Positions 1 to 9,839 of a DNA stretch of 64,000 nt are shown here, one piece after another (the stretch's first letter is position 1; each line of letters begins with the position of its first letter). The DNA lies in assembly GCA_947626675.1 (NCBI GenBank), contig CANQTC010000013.1, positions 1-64,000 of the forward strand. Reading direction: 5' to 3'. Under the pieces are notes generated by a model that ran no database searches, had not been told where the DNA came from, and worked only from the letters and a program-made list of their open reading frames with translations. This DNA is from an uncultured Coprococcus sp. GTDB taxonomy: Bacteria; Bacillota; Clostridia; Lachnospirales; Lachnospiraceae. Made by a program: the position numbers and the translations under genes.

Positions 1-132
1 AGTGTTCACATTATATCATGTGAACTAAGCTCATACTGCGCTTTGCTTGTATTCACTAAGGTCACAGATGTAAGTTCCCACTAAGCTCATTCTGCGCTTC
101 GCTTGAATTTGCCAAGTGTTCACATTATATCA
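1..132. repeat. Palindromic dispersed repeat, two copies
   Basis: Two 36-base units at 25-60 and 81-116 agree at 30 of 36 positions and share the core CTAAGCTCAT.CTGCGCTT. An exact 18-base direct repeat, AGTGTTCACATTATATCA, lies at 1-18 and again at 115-132, so a tandem array may continue left of the window. Copy 1 is flanked by a short inverted repeat, TGTGA at 19-23 and TCACA at 62-66. A third, diverged copy is at 31650-31718. No ORF covers it. It looks like a non-coding interspersed palindromic unit; its family is not recognised. Confidence 0.7.
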
Positions 133-155
133 CAAAAACAGGGGAGTGAAAAGGC

Positions 156-205
156 AAAAAAAGAACCAATGATTGTGATGCCTGTTTTCACCCATCATCG
201 GTTCT
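156..205 (-). terminator. Rho-independent terminator
   Basis: Read on the minus strand, AGAACCGATGAT (205-194) pairs with ATCATTGGTTCT (173-162), with one G-U wobble, and is followed by a run of seven T. It lies about 60 bases past the stop of the small Cys-rich membrane peptide and probably ends that transcript. Confidence 0.75.
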
Positions 206-266
206 GCACTGTATTTTTCAAATATCAGTATCTTTTGTGTTATTTGTCATTTTGCCAAATAAGATT

Positions 267-413
267 TTAATGACAACCTTTGCAATTTTTACAATTTCCA
301 CCACATTGTAATGATTTACCAGCTTTTTTATCCTTTACCATACTCCGCACAGAAAAAAAGCAAAGAATAAGCACCACCAGTACCGCTATTACTGTTCCTA
401 ATACTGAACCCAT
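267..413 (-). CDS. FeoB-associated Cys-rich membrane peptide (48 aa)
   Basis: Small gene of 48 codons, MGSVLGTVIAVLVVLILCFF at the N-terminus, then a short basic stretch and a cysteine-rich end with Cys at residues 37, 41, 44 and 47 (CGGNCKNCKGCH). One transmembrane helix covers about residues 5-21. This is the architecture of the FeoB-associated Cys-rich membrane protein family, small proteins usually encoded next to the ferrous-iron importer FeoB. AAAGGA lies about nine bases before the ATG. No feoA or feoB is adjacent: the next gene upstream is a kinase-like gene. Twin DtxR-like palindromes lie 27-69 bases upstream, which supports iron or metal control. The role (metal handling at the membrane) is inferred from family and context. 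Confidence 0.8.
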   Translation of the reverse strand: MGSVLGTVIAVLVVLILCFFSVRSMVKDKKAGKSLQCGGNCKNCKGCH

Positions 414-439
414 ACATATCATCCTTTCATAAAAAAGCG

Positions 440-482
440 GTTAGTACGTTCTAACTATTTTCATAAGTAAGTATATACTAAC
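440..482. promoter_or_regulatory. Two tandem 16-bp DtxR-like palindromes
   Basis: GTTAGTACGTTCTAAC (440-455) and GTAAGTATATACTAAC (467-482) share the consensus GTWAGTAYRTWCTAAC and are 27 bases apart centre to centre. In addition, ten bases at 437-446 (GCGGTTAGTA) are exactly inverted at 476-485. They lie just upstream of the Feo-associated peptide gene (start 413). Pseudo-palindromes with TTAG and CTAA half-sites are typical of DtxR/IdeR/MntR metalloregulators, so an iron- or manganese-responsive operator is the inference. A related site is at 33537-33550. Confidence 0.55.
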
Positions 483-529
483 CGCATTTCTCTGTCAATA
501 TGCAGAGCAATCATTCTGATAAAAAATAA

Positions 530-1132
530 TTATAAAATTCCTTTTAATTTAAAATTCGCAAAGCTGATAATGAAGTCTGCAGCTTCTTCAATGTCCATAT
601 CACCGATATTCAGACATAAATCATACGCATCTGCGGTCCCCCACTCATACTCTGCATACTCGTCATGATAATCTTTTCTTTTCTTGTCTTTGCGCAAAAT
701 CGTCATTTTTGCCTCGTTTTCGGATAACTTATCGTCTTCCATAAGACGCGCTACCCTTTTTTCCATATCTGCACATATAAATATCGTTACAAGACCTTTC
801 TCGCCTGCAAGCGCCATATCTGCACATCTGCCAACTACCACAAATGACTCGCCCTTTGCCGCCTTTGCCCTTAAATATTCAAACTGAATATTTGCCATTT
901 CATTTTCCATAGAACTGGAAAACTCTCCAATACGCCTTGAAAATAATTTATTTCTTGGCTTCTCATCAAACTTCTCCAGCTCGCTATAATCAGCATGATT
1001 TTTCTGGGCAATTTCTTTTAAAATATTCTTGTCATATAATGTAATATTCAGTTTTTCGGCAATTCTTTTTGCAACGATATGCCCGCGGCTTCCATATTCT
1101 CTGCCGACAGAAATAATCATTTGTTTTTCCAT
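530..1132 (-). CDS. Cytidylate kinase-like family protein
   Basis: 200 residues with the N-terminal pattern MIISVGREYGSRGHIVAKRI, the variant phosphate-binding region of the cytidylate kinase-like family. These proteins have a P-loop nucleoside-monophosphate-kinase fold but differ from true Cmk, and their substrate is generally unproven. A later basic patch (RLMEDDKLSENEAK...RKDKKRKDYH) resembles the LID region. AAGGAGG lies ten bases before the ATG. The gene is 24 bases downstream of the permease gene on the same strand and is probably cotranscribed with it. A role as a soluble nucleotide kinase is plausible, not shown. Confidence 0.75.
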   Translation of the reverse strand: MEKQMIISVGREYGSRGHIVAKRIAEKLNITLYDKNILKEIAQKNHADYSELEKFDEKPRNKLFSRRIGEFSSSMENEMANIQFEYLRAKAAKGESFVVVGRCADMALAGEKGLVTIFICADMEKRVARLMEDDKLSENEAKMTILRKDKKRKDYHDEYAEYEWGTADAYDLCLNIGDMDIEEAADFIISFANFKLKGIL

Positions 1133-1156
1133 GCGCGTCCCCTCCTTACATACAAC

Positions 1157-2515
1157 CTAACAATAACGGACAAATATAAATATCATCGATATCATTACTA
1201 CTATTATAGTCGCTGGAGCTGCTGTTTTGCAATACTTTCCCCATCCAATTGGATGTCCATTTTTCGCTGCAACAGATGTACCTACAACATTCGCAGACGC
1301 GCCGATAGGAGTTGCACTTCCGCCTATATCTGTTCCCATCGAAAGTGTCCATGCCAAAATGTCAGGGTGTACGCCTGTTGTAGCTGCAAGACTTTTAACA
1401 ACCGGTATCATCGTAGCTGCAAATGGTATGTTATCGACAAATGCTGATGCAATTGCTGATATCCATAAGATAATTGCAACCATAAGCTTCACATCGCCGC
1501 CGCTTACATCACCGATAAATCCGGCAATTTTCTCCAGTATGCCTGTCTGTTCCAGACCGCCTACTACCATAAACAGTCCAATAAAGAAAAGTAATGTTTT
1601 ATAATCCACTTTCTTCAGAAGCTCAGGAATATGCCTGCAAAAACAGATAAGCGTAAGAATTGCAATAAATGTTCCTATAAAAGCAACTGTAAGTCCTGTC
1701 ATGGAATGTGTAATTAGTAAAGCAACTGCACATCCAAATATAATACAGCTCATAATAAAATATTTCTTATCCGTAATCGCTTCCTTTGGATTAGGAAGTG
1801 TAGACGGGTCTATTTTTTCATCTTCGTTTTTTAATAATTCTTTTCTATATACAAAATAAAAATAAAATATAATGACAATCAGTGAAATACCGGCTATAGC
1901 GCCTGTATTCTTAAGGAAATCAAAAAATGAATATCCCATTGATGTACCTATAATAATGTTTGGCGGGTCTCCGCACATCGTTGCAGAACCACCAAGATTT
2001 GCACAGAAAACCTCCGATAAAATCATTGGAACCGGGTCAAATTTTAATAACCTGGCAAGTTCTACTGTAACTGCTGCAAGAAATAATATTACTGTAATAC
2101 TGTCAATAAACATCGACAAAATTGCAGACATAACCATAAATGCTATAAAAAGTGGAATCGGCTTATAATTTACAAGCTTTGCAAGCCGCATACATAACCA
2201 TCTGAAGAAACCGGCTTTCGCCATTCCCTCAACCATAATCATCATACCTGCAATAAAGATAATCGTTGCCCAGTTAATACCGGAACCGGACTCCTCACCC
2301 TGACCTGAAATATGCCAAAATTCCATCGTAAAAATACCTTTGACATTAAGCGTTTCTGTAATTGCTGTCATACTATGCAATCCTACTCCGAATACCAAAA
2401 TCAAAGTCAGGACACCACAGCCAAGTGTTACCCACTGTCTTTCGATTTTATCCATAACGATAAGGACAAACATCACAAGAAAGATTGACACTGCCATAAT
2501 TTGAGCTGCTAACAT
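1157..2515 (-). CDS. SLC13/ArsB-type (ion transporter superfamily) permease
   Basis: 452 residues with about eleven predicted membrane helices. Two related halves each end in a conserved re-entrant segment: GGSATMCGDPPNIIIGTSMG near residue 175 and GGSATPIGASANVVGTSVA near residue 405. These are the ion and substrate loops of the SLC13/CitM/ArsB/NhaD superfamily of sodium-coupled anion permeases. Substrate cannot be told from sequence; dicarboxylate/citrate, arsenite or sodium/proton exchange are all possible, and no arsR or arsC is nearby. AGGAGG lies eight bases before the ATG. It is followed at 24 bases by the cytidylate kinase-like gene. Confidence 0.8.
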   Translation of the reverse strand: MLAAQIMAVSIFLVMFVLIVMDKIERQWVTLGCGVLTLILVFGVGLHSMTAITETLNVKGIFTMEFWHISGQGEESGSGINWATIIFIAGMMIMVEGMAKAGFFRWLCMRLAKLVNYKPIPLFIAFMVMSAILSMFIDSITVILFLAAVTVELARLLKFDPVPMILSEVFCANLGGSATMCGDPPNIIIGTSMGYSFFDFLKNTGAIAGISLIVIIFYFYFVYRKELLKNEDEKIDPSTLPNPKEAITDKKYFIMSCIIFGCAVALLITHSMTGLTVAFIGTFIAILTLICFCRHIPELLKKVDYKTLLFFIGLFMVVGGLEQTGILEKIAGFIGDVSGGDVKLMVAIILWISAIASAFVDNIPFAATMIPVVKSLAATTGVHPDILAWTLSMGTDIGGSATPIGASANVVGTSVAAKNGHPIGWGKYCKTAAPATIIVVMISMIFIFVRYC

Positions 2516-2658
2516 TTTCTCTTCCTCCTATAGTACATTGTAACCTGTATTCATCAGGTCATTTTTTACCAACGTCTATAATATCACGTTAGGAACAGCA
2601 AATACATAGTCAAACTGCATAATTTTATACCTTTTTTTAATGAATTTTTATAAATAAT

Positions 2659-4272
2659 TTAGTATTTATCCAGTCCCGGATATTGCCCAAGAAAATCTTT
2701 TGCATATTTTGTTGCAGCATATCTTGAGAAATTAAAACCTCTTATTGTTCCATACTTTTCATTATTTTTTATTACTCTGTTTAAATAATATTCTACTGTA
2801 ATATCCCTTCCATAGCTGCGCTCACGAATCACAAAATCAGCAGAATATCCTTTGTCTTCAAAATATTCACATGCGGCGGGTACTGCATCACTTCCAAGCT
2901 GTAAAATATAGCTGATATCAATATCCTTTCCTGCACGTTCATGGTTTAAATTATATCTGGCAATCAGCGATGCCGGTTTTGAAAATGCAAACAATAAAAG
3001 CATGGACATGATTACAATAAATGAATAGTTAAACAATGGCAATGATTCACAAAATATCTTTATCAATACGCCTGTCATGAGCAGCGCAGTCATGAGCAGC
3101 ATCAACAGCACCATCACTCTGGCATATGTCAAATCATATTCTTTAATATACATCACCATACGAACGGCTGATGAAACTATCATAATATATGTACATATAC
3201 ACATAACCGTAAGCACAATATTCAGGATACGGCTTCTTTTAAATAATTTCATACAAAACAGTACAATAATAAGATTGACGACTGCCACAAAAAGCAATTG
3301 AAAGAAACCGCTTCTTGCATATTCTGCATATGACATATTATCAGGAAGCGTCATATTGTTCATAAACAGGAATAATACCTGAATTACTGAAAATACCAGA
3401 TAGAACAATGTAAGTATTCCTGTAATCGTAATGCCTATAACAGGCTCATAGTTTAACCTTCTGCTGTCCGAATAATTGATATCATGTCTGGGCAGCTTTA
3501 CTGCCAGTGCATATACAAACATAAATATTATCCATGCAAATAACGAAAAGAAAATAATATGCGGTGAAAATAAAAAGCTTCCAAATACAGCATTCATTAC
3601 GGATTCAAATACCTCATCAGCCTCAGCGAGCAGTTTCAGCACAATAACAAGAATCGGCACAGTAATACCTATTCCAATCAGTACATAAATTCCCTTATTT
3701 TTCTTTTTGCCATTTCTTTTCTTAACTGCAGCGCCATCTATAAATGGGGCTGCAATATATTCAAAAGGAGCAATCAACGTAACTTCAAAAAAGGCAGCAA
3801 TTGCTTTTGAAATTCCCCATCGTTTCACATTATTAAAATATGACAATATGCCAAATACCTCAAGCACGAGTATACATATATTGCAGATTAAAATAATTCT
3901 TACATCATCTGTCAGGCATACCGCAATTCCAAATGATATGATTCCTGAAAAATATGGGATAAGCTTTCGCTGCTTCCTTAACATATCAGAAATTGTTATC
4001 TCTTCATTCTGCTGCCCGGCACGATGCTTTTCATATTTCAGAAGAGAAAAGCTGATAAACAATGAAGAAATAATTGCAAGCACAGGTGTCATCATTCCGG
4101 ACCAATTTCTGTAAAGACATATTGCACATACTATAGAATAGATACATACCGGCAGAAACATCATCCGATATCTTGACTCAGACATATAGGTACATACCTT
4201 TTTCTGCCTGTACGGATAAGGCGCACCATACTGCTGTGGTATTTTATTATTCTGCATATTATTCTCCATCAT
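2659..4272 (-). CDS. DUF4173 (DUF4153-like) integral membrane protein
   Basis: 537 residues. A soluble polar N-terminus of about 30 residues is followed by roughly a dozen hydrophobic helices to about residue 450, then a soluble C-terminal segment of about 85 residues. The central region (FIDGAAVKKRNGKKKNKG... then paired helices) and the overall plan match DUF4173 proteins common in Firmicutes, whose function is unknown; some are linked to regulation of membrane or envelope state. AAGGAAG precedes the ATG ATG start. It is transcribed alone, divergently from the YesM/YesN system. Confidence 0.7.
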   Translation of the reverse strand: MMENNMQNNKIPQQYGAPYPYRQKKVCTYMSESRYRMMFLPVCIYSIVCAICLYRNWSGMMTPVLAIISSLFISFSLLKYEKHRAGQQNEEITISDMLRKQRKLIPYFSGIISFGIAVCLTDDVRIILICNICILVLEVFGILSYFNNVKRWGISKAIAAFFEVTLIAPFEYIAAPFIDGAAVKKRNGKKKNKGIYVLIGIGITVPILVIVLKLLAEADEVFESVMNAVFGSFLFSPHIIFFSLFAWIIFMFVYALAVKLPRHDINYSDSRRLNYEPVIGITITGILTLFYLVFSVIQVLFLFMNNMTLPDNMSYAEYARSGFFQLLFVAVVNLIIVLFCMKLFKRSRILNIVLTVMCICTYIMIVSSAVRMVMYIKEYDLTYARVMVLLMLLMTALLMTGVLIKIFCESLPLFNYSFIVIMSMLLLFAFSKPASLIARYNLNHERAGKDIDISYILQLGSDAVPAACEYFEDKGYSADFVIRERSYGRDITVEYYLNRVIKNNEKYGTIRGFNFSRYAATKYAKDFLGQYPGLDKY

Positions 4273-4387
4273 ATTCTTTCTTCCTTTATAAAAGTTATAA
4301 TATTTTTCTATTTTTATTTAAAGTATATCGAACTTATAATTGATATGCAACCCCAAAATCGAAAGCATCCAAGACGGAATAAACCTT

Positions 4388-4446
4388 GAATTTTTATAGT
4401 ATAACTTCTCGAATTTTTATGGGTACTTTTTTATTTTACATATAAT
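4388..4446 (+). promoter_or_regulatory. Candidate YesN operator repeats and -10 box of yesM
   Basis: GAATTTTTATAG (4388-4399) and GAATTTTTATGG (4411-4422) are direct repeats with a 23-base period. A perfect TATAAT follows at 4441-4446; the second repeat occupies the -35 position, as for class II activation by AraC-family proteins. Similar repeats lie upstream of yesL and of the glycosidase operon. Binding by the adjacent AraC-type regulator is inferred. Nothing else is recognised in the 248-base gap 4273-4520. Confidence 0.45.
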
Positions 4447-4520
4447 CGCGGGTGCATTATAATTATATATAGAAATCATATGTGCCTATTACAAAAACGA
4501 TATCAGGAGGGAATATCATA

Positions 4521-6320
4521 ATGCTGAAACACGCTGCAACAAAAGAGCGAAAAATTAAATATCAGATTATGCTTTTATTTCTATGCTCCATTATCGTTCC
4601 TGTATGGCTTCTTGGAACATTTTCCATATTACAGCTTAGAAAACAGATGGCTGATTATAACAAATCTCTTGTTCAGGCAGATTGTATACGCGTAAACTCA
4701 ACATTGTTTGATATCACAACATCTATATATACCTCTACGGAATACATTACAAATAATGTTGCAAACATGGAGTTTCTCGGCTCTGACTATACAAATATCT
4801 ATAAGGATGCTTATAATGCCTGTGAAACTGCACTTGAACATATGCACAAAGATATGGCGGCAATATCTTCCATAACCTTATATACGGACAATCCTTCTAT
4901 CCCAGACAGTTCCTATATCAAATATATCGAAAAATACGAGGAAGCGGAATGGTATCAGGCTCTTCCTGATGGCTGCCGGGATAAATGGATGTTTATAGAA
5001 CATGCTGACAGCAGAGGAAGAAACCGGATTTCTGAGCTTTGTCTTGTCAGATATGTCGGTACGATATCTCCGCAATATAATACCTATCTTGTTATATTCC
5101 TTGATAATAATAATCTGAAAAACAGACTTGGTACAAGCGGCTTTGAAACATACATAGCCTTAAAAGATACCGATTATAAAAACAGAACAATATTTTTTTC
5201 AACGGACAACAAATATATAAACACCACTCTTGATTTTCCTGATACTGTGTCGGAGAATTATTACAATTTTACTGGTACAACAAAGACAGGCGGAAAAAAG
5301 GCCATTACGAACATTATTACATATAAAGCTTATAAAACCGAAGATTTCTTTTATGTAAAAGTAAACGATTATTCCGCTTATAGAAGTATCAATATCATTA
5401 CTATTACATTTATACTATTTATTATTTTCCTGACATTTGTTCCTGCCATCATAATATTCAGGTATTCAACCTATTTCAGCAATAGGATTAGTATACTAAA
5501 ATCAGCGATGCACCAGGCAAGTCTTGGTGACTATAATATTATAGACAGTTTTGAAGGAAGTGATGATGAACTGGCTACTACATTTGAAGACCTGAAATTA
5601 ACCGTAGATATGGTGCAGAAAAAAGAAGCAAACTATTACAATGCCCTTATTGATAAACAAAAACTTATTAATAAGCAGCAGCAAATGGAATATAATATGC
5701 TGGCAAGCCAGATAAATCCCCATTTTCTATATAACACACTGGAAACCATCCGTATGCAGGCGCTTGCTACAGGAAACAGGGATGTTGCAGCCTCCATTAA
5801 ACTCCTCGGCAAATCCATGCATTATGTACTGGAAAACACAGGCACTGCACTGACTACACTAAGTAAAGAGCTTGATTATATCAGAACATATCTTTCAATA
5901 CAGCATTTAAGATTTCAGGACAGGGTAAATGCGGAGATTAACATTTCTCCCCAATTGGATACAGACAATATACAAATACTGCCGCTGCTTATTCAGCCTA
6001 TCGTAGAAAATGCCATCATACATGGTCTTGAAGCGGTAAACGGAAAGGGACATATCACAATTACATTGACAGATATTTCCGGTCTGCTTCATATCGTAAT
6101 ACAGGACAACGGCTGTGGTGTTACCGAAGAAGAACTGGAACATATCATTCATAATATGAACCATCATGAAAGCAGCACCAAGAGTATAGGACTCTATAAT
6201 ATCAACAAACGAATAAAACTCTTCTATGGTGAAGAATATGGCTTGCAACTCTTTCGTGATAATGCTTATGGCTTCAAAGTAGTCATAGATTTGCCGTATT
6301 CGCCGACAAATAATATATAA
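4521..6320 (+). CDS. Sensor histidine kinase, YesM type
   Basis: 599 residues from the ATG at 4521, which has AGGAGGG ten bases upstream; an upstream in-frame ATG at 4482 lacks a site. A membrane helix near residues 17-35 and another near 290-315 enclose a large extracytoplasmic sensor domain. Next come a HAMP-like linker, the LytS/YehU-type kinase box QINPHFLYNTLE with its phosphorylatable His (about residue 403), and an ATPase domain with IVENAIIHG and DNGCGV. It phosphorylates the regulator encoded 39 bases downstream. YesM/YesN pairs typically sense oligosaccharides or their binding protein outside the cell and control neighbouring ABC importers; the LplABC-like importer next door fits. 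Confidence 0.93.
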   Translation: MLKHAATKERKIKYQIMLLFLCSIIVPVWLLGTFSILQLRKQMADYNKSLVQADCIRVNSTLFDITTSIYTSTEYITNNVANMEFLGSDYTNIYKDAYNACETALEHMHKDMAAISSITLYTDNPSIPDSSYIKYIEKYEEAEWYQALPDGCRDKWMFIEHADSRGRNRISELCLVRYVGTISPQYNTYLVIFLDNNNLKNRLGTSGFETYIALKDTDYKNRTIFFSTDNKYINTTLDFPDTVSENYYNFTGTTKTGGKKAITNIITYKAYKTEDFFYVKVNDYSAYRSINIITITFILFIIFLTFVPAIIIFRYSTYFSNRISILKSAMHQASLGDYNIIDSFEGSDDELATTFEDLKLTVDMVQKKEANYYNALIDKQKLINKQQQMEYNMLASQINPHFLYNTLETIRMQALATGNRDVAASIKLLGKSMHYVLENTGTALTTLSKELDYIRTYLSIQHLRFQDRVNAEINISPQLDTDNIQILPLLIQPIVENAIIHGLEAVNGKGHITITLTDISGLLHIVIQDNGCGVTEEELEHIIHNMNHHESSTKSIGLYNINKRIKLFYGEEYGLQLFRDNAYGFKVVIDLPYSPTNNI

Positions 6321-6359
6321 ATCCATAGTAATTGGTTACAGATTGAGGAGAGGGAGCAT

Positions 6360-7904
6360 ATGACAGGAAATTTTATCAAAGTATTAATCGTAGATGATGA
6401 ACAAATTATAAGACAGGGACTAAAATATATGCTGGACTGGAATGAAGCAGGCTTTATGATATGCGGTGAAGCTGACAACGGCTTAGATGCCCTGAACAAA
6501 ATCAGGGAATTAAGTCCTGAGCTTGTACTTATGGATATCCGAATGCCGCAAATGTCAGGAACTGAGCTTATGAAAAAGGCAAGAAACAACGGCTATACAG
6601 GCGAATTTATTATTCTTTCCGGATATTCTGAATTTTCTTATGCACAAACTGCCATGCATTACGGCGCCTCCTGCTATCTTACAAAGCCTATCGATGAAGA
6701 TATGCTGGCAGACGCACTAAACATGGTTCAGTCCAAATTAAATCAGAAGCAGGAAGAAAAAAAGTCCTTAATCCATTATGCCTCAAAAGCGAAAAGTTCC
6801 ATATTGTACAATATACTGCATGGTGAACCTGATACGGATATCGATTATAAGTCACTGGGGCTTTCTTCTTTTATTTACCAGCTTGTTATATATGAAAGCT
6901 ATACCCCTTACTATTCTACTTATAATTTTGCGGATTTGCTTCGAGTGGCAAATTCTGATAATGAAGCATTTGAACATATCAGTATCGATAACCACGAGGT
7001 AATCATACTGAAAACTGCATATGCAGTTGAAAAATTCAACAGTTGCTTAAAGCATTATGCACAGGGTACTGAAAAAGGCTCTCCTTTGGATATCATATTC
7101 CTTACATATGGTCCTATTGTAGGTGATATAAAAGAACTTCATTCCTCTTATGATACATGCTGCCGCCTGATGTCCCGAAGATTTTTCTGTGCAGAAAACC
7201 AGCATGTTTTGTCATACAGTGAATTGCCTGATATCAATCAGCGTCCTTCAATTACTCTTGACTCAAAAACTGCAACCCATTATAGTCAGATGTTTCAGGA
7301 TGCTATCTGTTCTTATAACAGGCGGCATATATCTAAAATGTTATCAGACCTTCAGGAGCAGCTATACATATCATCTCAAGATGTAAATACAATAAAATAT
7401 TTCCTGATAGATATATTTATACAAATCAAACAGGGAATTTCTTCAAAATACAGCCAGGTTGAAATTCCGTTTGCCCACAATGCTGCGATTATTGAAACTA
7501 TGACAAATGTTCAATATTTGTATGAATTAATCTCATATATGGATGAACAGTTTGAAATAATCATGCATGCCATAGGAAATAACTCAAGCACAAGCATACT
7601 TGATGATATCCTGTACTATATTGAACACAACTATCAGGAAAGTCTCAAGCTTGAAACACTGGCTGACATGTTCGGATATAACAGCTCCTATTTGGGTAAA
7701 ATGTTCAAGGAGCGTATCGGTCAGAATTTTAATACCTATCTTGATGCGGTCAGAATTAATCATGCGATAAAGCTGCTGAATGAAACCGACCTTAAAGTCT
7801 ATGAAATTTCCTCATTGGTCGGATATAAAAATGTAGACTATTTTCAGCTTAAATTCAAAAAGATAACAGGCACAAATCCTACGTCATACAGACAGGATAA
7901 ATAA
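6360..7904 (+). CDS. AraC-family response regulator, YesN type
   Basis: 514 residues: an N-terminal receiver domain (VLIVDDE, phosphoacceptor Asp in LVLMDIRMP, Lys in YLTKPID) to about residue 125; a central, poorly conserved region; and a C-terminal AraC DNA-binding domain from about residue 410 with two helix-turn-helix units (LETLADMFGYNSSYLGKMFK and VYEISSLVGYKNVDYFQLKF). TGAGGAGAGGG precedes the ATG. It is the partner of the kinase just upstream. It probably activates the importer and glycoside hydrolase operons; GAWTTTTAYRGG repeats upstream of three promoters are its candidate sites. Confidence 0.93.
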   Translation: MTGNFIKVLIVDDEQIIRQGLKYMLDWNEAGFMICGEADNGLDALNKIRELSPELVLMDIRMPQMSGTELMKKARNNGYTGEFIILSGYSEFSYAQTAMHYGASCYLTKPIDEDMLADALNMVQSKLNQKQEEKKSLIHYASKAKSSILYNILHGEPDTDIDYKSLGLSSFIYQLVIYESYTPYYSTYNFADLLRVANSDNEAFEHISIDNHEVIILKTAYAVEKFNSCLKHYAQGTEKGSPLDIIFLTYGPIVGDIKELHSSYDTCCRLMSRRFFCAENQHVLSYSELPDINQRPSITLDSKTATHYSQMFQDAICSYNRRHISKMLSDLQEQLYISSQDVNTIKYFLIDIFIQIKQGISSKYSQVEIPFAHNAAIIETMTNVQYLYELISYMDEQFEIIMHAIGNNSSTSILDDILYYIEHNYQESLKLETLADMFGYNSSYLGKMFKERIGQNFNTYLDAVRINHAIKLLNETDLKVYEISSLVGYKNVDYFQLKFKKITGTNPTSYRQDK

Positions 7905-7908
7905 ATAA

Positions 7909-7948
7909 AACCGGAGCTGGCACTTTCATCCTGCTCCGGTTCATTTTT
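7909..7948. terminator. Bidirectional terminator between yesN and SBP gene
   Basis: AACCGGAGC (7909-7917) pairs with GCTCCGGTT (7933-7941) and is flanked by a T run on one side and an A run on the other. It can end both the rightward YesN transcript and the leftward transporter transcript. Confidence 0.85.
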
Positions 7949-7991
7949 CACATATTTTTATTGGGAGGTTGTGTAATCTACAATTTTTGCT

Positions 7992-9797
7992 TTAGTTAAT
8001 TTTCTTAGCAGCTTCAAATGCTGCAAATTCGTCCTGAACATTCTGCTTATCAACTTCAAGTACCTGGTCATATCCAAGACCTTCTACAATCTGCGTCATC
8101 TCCTCAAGCAAGCTGTTGAATGCAGCTTCATCTTCGGCAAATATCATCTTCCATGAGTACTCAACGATAACCTGTTTGCACTGTTCCTTAATCGTAGCAA
8201 GGTCCGTTGATAACTCAGGTGTTGCATAATCTGAACCCGGAAGAACAAGTAATTTACCTTTTTGATTTAGTAAATCGATTGTATTTAATGCTCCATCATT
8301 ATGCTCCGACCAGTTCTTTGTAAGCTCTGTAGCAATACGTTCCTGATAGTCATCCCACTTCTGATAATTATAGCAGATTCCTGTATCAGGATCACAGTCA
8401 ACAAGACCTACGCTCTTATAATTGAGCTGACAGGCGCCTTCTGTAAATAATCCGCCGCCCCATTCTGCCGGCGCTTCAAGGTTATCCGGCTTATTTACAA
8501 ACGCATCCACACCAAAGTCTGTAAGAACTGGCTTACCATCTTTGTTTTCCCATGCAAGTCCTTCCGGGCCGCCTGTTGTAGAGTTAATAACGGATGATGT
8601 ATATACACCTTCCGGTGAATATAACCAGTCAATAAACTTAACCAGTCTCTCCGGCTCTTCAGCGCCGCTGCCTATCATGATTCCTGTACCAACCTTTCCA
8701 TATGGCATATTGCCATATTCAAGGCAAGTCATATCGTTAATAATTGCTGTAGCAAAACCTTTGCCTTCTGCCTGATGCTCAACCGTATTGTACTGTCCTG
8801 CTCCAAGCCACGGCCAGAACGAATAAAGAACCTTTCCATCCTTAAACTTTGTTGAAAGTGTATCAAAGTTCTGTGTTGTTGATTCCGGGTCCAAAAGTCC
8901 TCTCTGATTCGCATCGAAGAAGAACTTCAATGACCTTACATAGATACCATCTTTATCAATAACACTCTGAACTTCACTTCCATCAACCTTTGCCATACAA
9001 AAGCCAAGCTGCTGATAACCATATAGTCCTTTAATACCATCACTGTTCTGGACAATCTCACCATCCCAATCAGAGAACATGGACATTGCATAAATGTTGT
9101 CGTCTCCTTCTTTCTCACGAGCTGATTTCTGCATCTTCTCGAGAACATCAAGGAACTCATCAAGGTTATTCATCTCCGGATAACCTACATCACCATATAC
9201 GTCCCATCTGATTGATGGTGCAACCGTTGGCTCTGTCGCATCACAAGGTTCTGATGCCGAAAGTGTTGAAACCTCTGAAGGAATCGCATATATGCCATCC
9301 TTCTCTGCAAGCTTATTCGCACTTTCAATAGCCCCCATATATCTCTTCAGATTTGGACAATCGTCTATGTACGCGCTCATATCCAGTACAAGTCCTGCGG
9401 TGACAAGGTCCTTCAGACGGTTGCCGTCAAGTTTCGTTATAATAATATCGCCTAAGTCACCATTCGCTGTACGCGTCTGGAATAATGTATCTCCACCGCC
9501 TGCAACATTAGGCGCTATGATGTTAAGTTCAATGTTAAACTTGTCCTTGATGTACTTTGCGTACCAGCCGGTCTGTGTTCCCTGATAGTTTGCCTGGTCG
9601 TCAAATACATCAAGTACTAACGTTTTACTTGTATCCGTATCGCCCGAGCCTTCAGTAGCAACATTACCGTCACCGGAATTATTGCCGGCAGTTGTGCCTG
9701 CATTATCCTTGCCGCCGCAGCCTGACAGTGACGCCATCACAAGTGACAGTGACAATGCTGCTGCAACAACCTTTCCTATTTTTTTCTTTTTCCTCAT
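7992..9797 (-). CDS. Extracellular solute-binding lipoprotein of sugar ABC importer (LplA-like)
   Basis: 601 residues. The N-terminus is a lipoprotein signal with lipobox LSGC (Cys at about residue 27), followed by a Gly/Asn/Thr/Ser-rich linker to about residue 60. The rest is a family 1 extracellular substrate-binding protein of the large (500-plus residue) LplA/YtcQ class used for oligosaccharides. AGGAGG precedes the ATG. It is the third gene of the permease-permease-SBP operon, 60 bases after the LplC-like gene. A small hairpin sits in that gap. It is expected to deliver a plant oligosaccharide to the two permeases; xyloglucan oligosaccharides are proposed from the neighbouring hydrolases. 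No ATPase gene is nearby, so a shared MsmX-type ATPase is likely. Confidence 0.93.
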   Translation of the reverse strand: MRKKKKIGKVVAAALSLSLVMASLSGCGGKDNAGTTAGNNSGDGNVATEGSGDTDTSKTLVLDVFDDQANYQGTQTGWYAKYIKDKFNIELNIIAPNVAGGGDTLFQTRTANGDLGDIIITKLDGNRLKDLVTAGLVLDMSAYIDDCPNLKRYMGAIESANKLAEKDGIYAIPSEVSTLSASEPCDATEPTVAPSIRWDVYGDVGYPEMNNLDEFLDVLEKMQKSAREKEGDDNIYAMSMFSDWDGEIVQNSDGIKGLYGYQQLGFCMAKVDGSEVQSVIDKDGIYVRSLKFFFDANQRGLLDPESTTQNFDTLSTKFKDGKVLYSFWPWLGAGQYNTVEHQAEGKGFATAIINDMTCLEYGNMPYGKVGTGIMIGSGAEEPERLVKFIDWLYSPEGVYTSSVINSTTGGPEGLAWENKDGKPVLTDFGVDAFVNKPDNLEAPAEWGGGLFTEGACQLNYKSVGLVDCDPDTGICYNYQKWDDYQERIATELTKNWSEHNDGALNTIDLLNQKGKLLVLPGSDYATPELSTDLATIKEQCKQVIVEYSWKMIFAEDEAAFNSLLEEMTQIVEGLGYDQVLEVDKQNVQDEFAAFEAAKKIN

Positions 9798-9839
9798 AAG
9801 ATTTTCCTCCTACTACATTATATTATACATTTTATATGA

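Noticed and set aside
1079-1604. Plus-strand open frames over the permease gene
   Set aside because: Shadows of the SLC13-type gene, without ribosome binding sites or conserved motifs.
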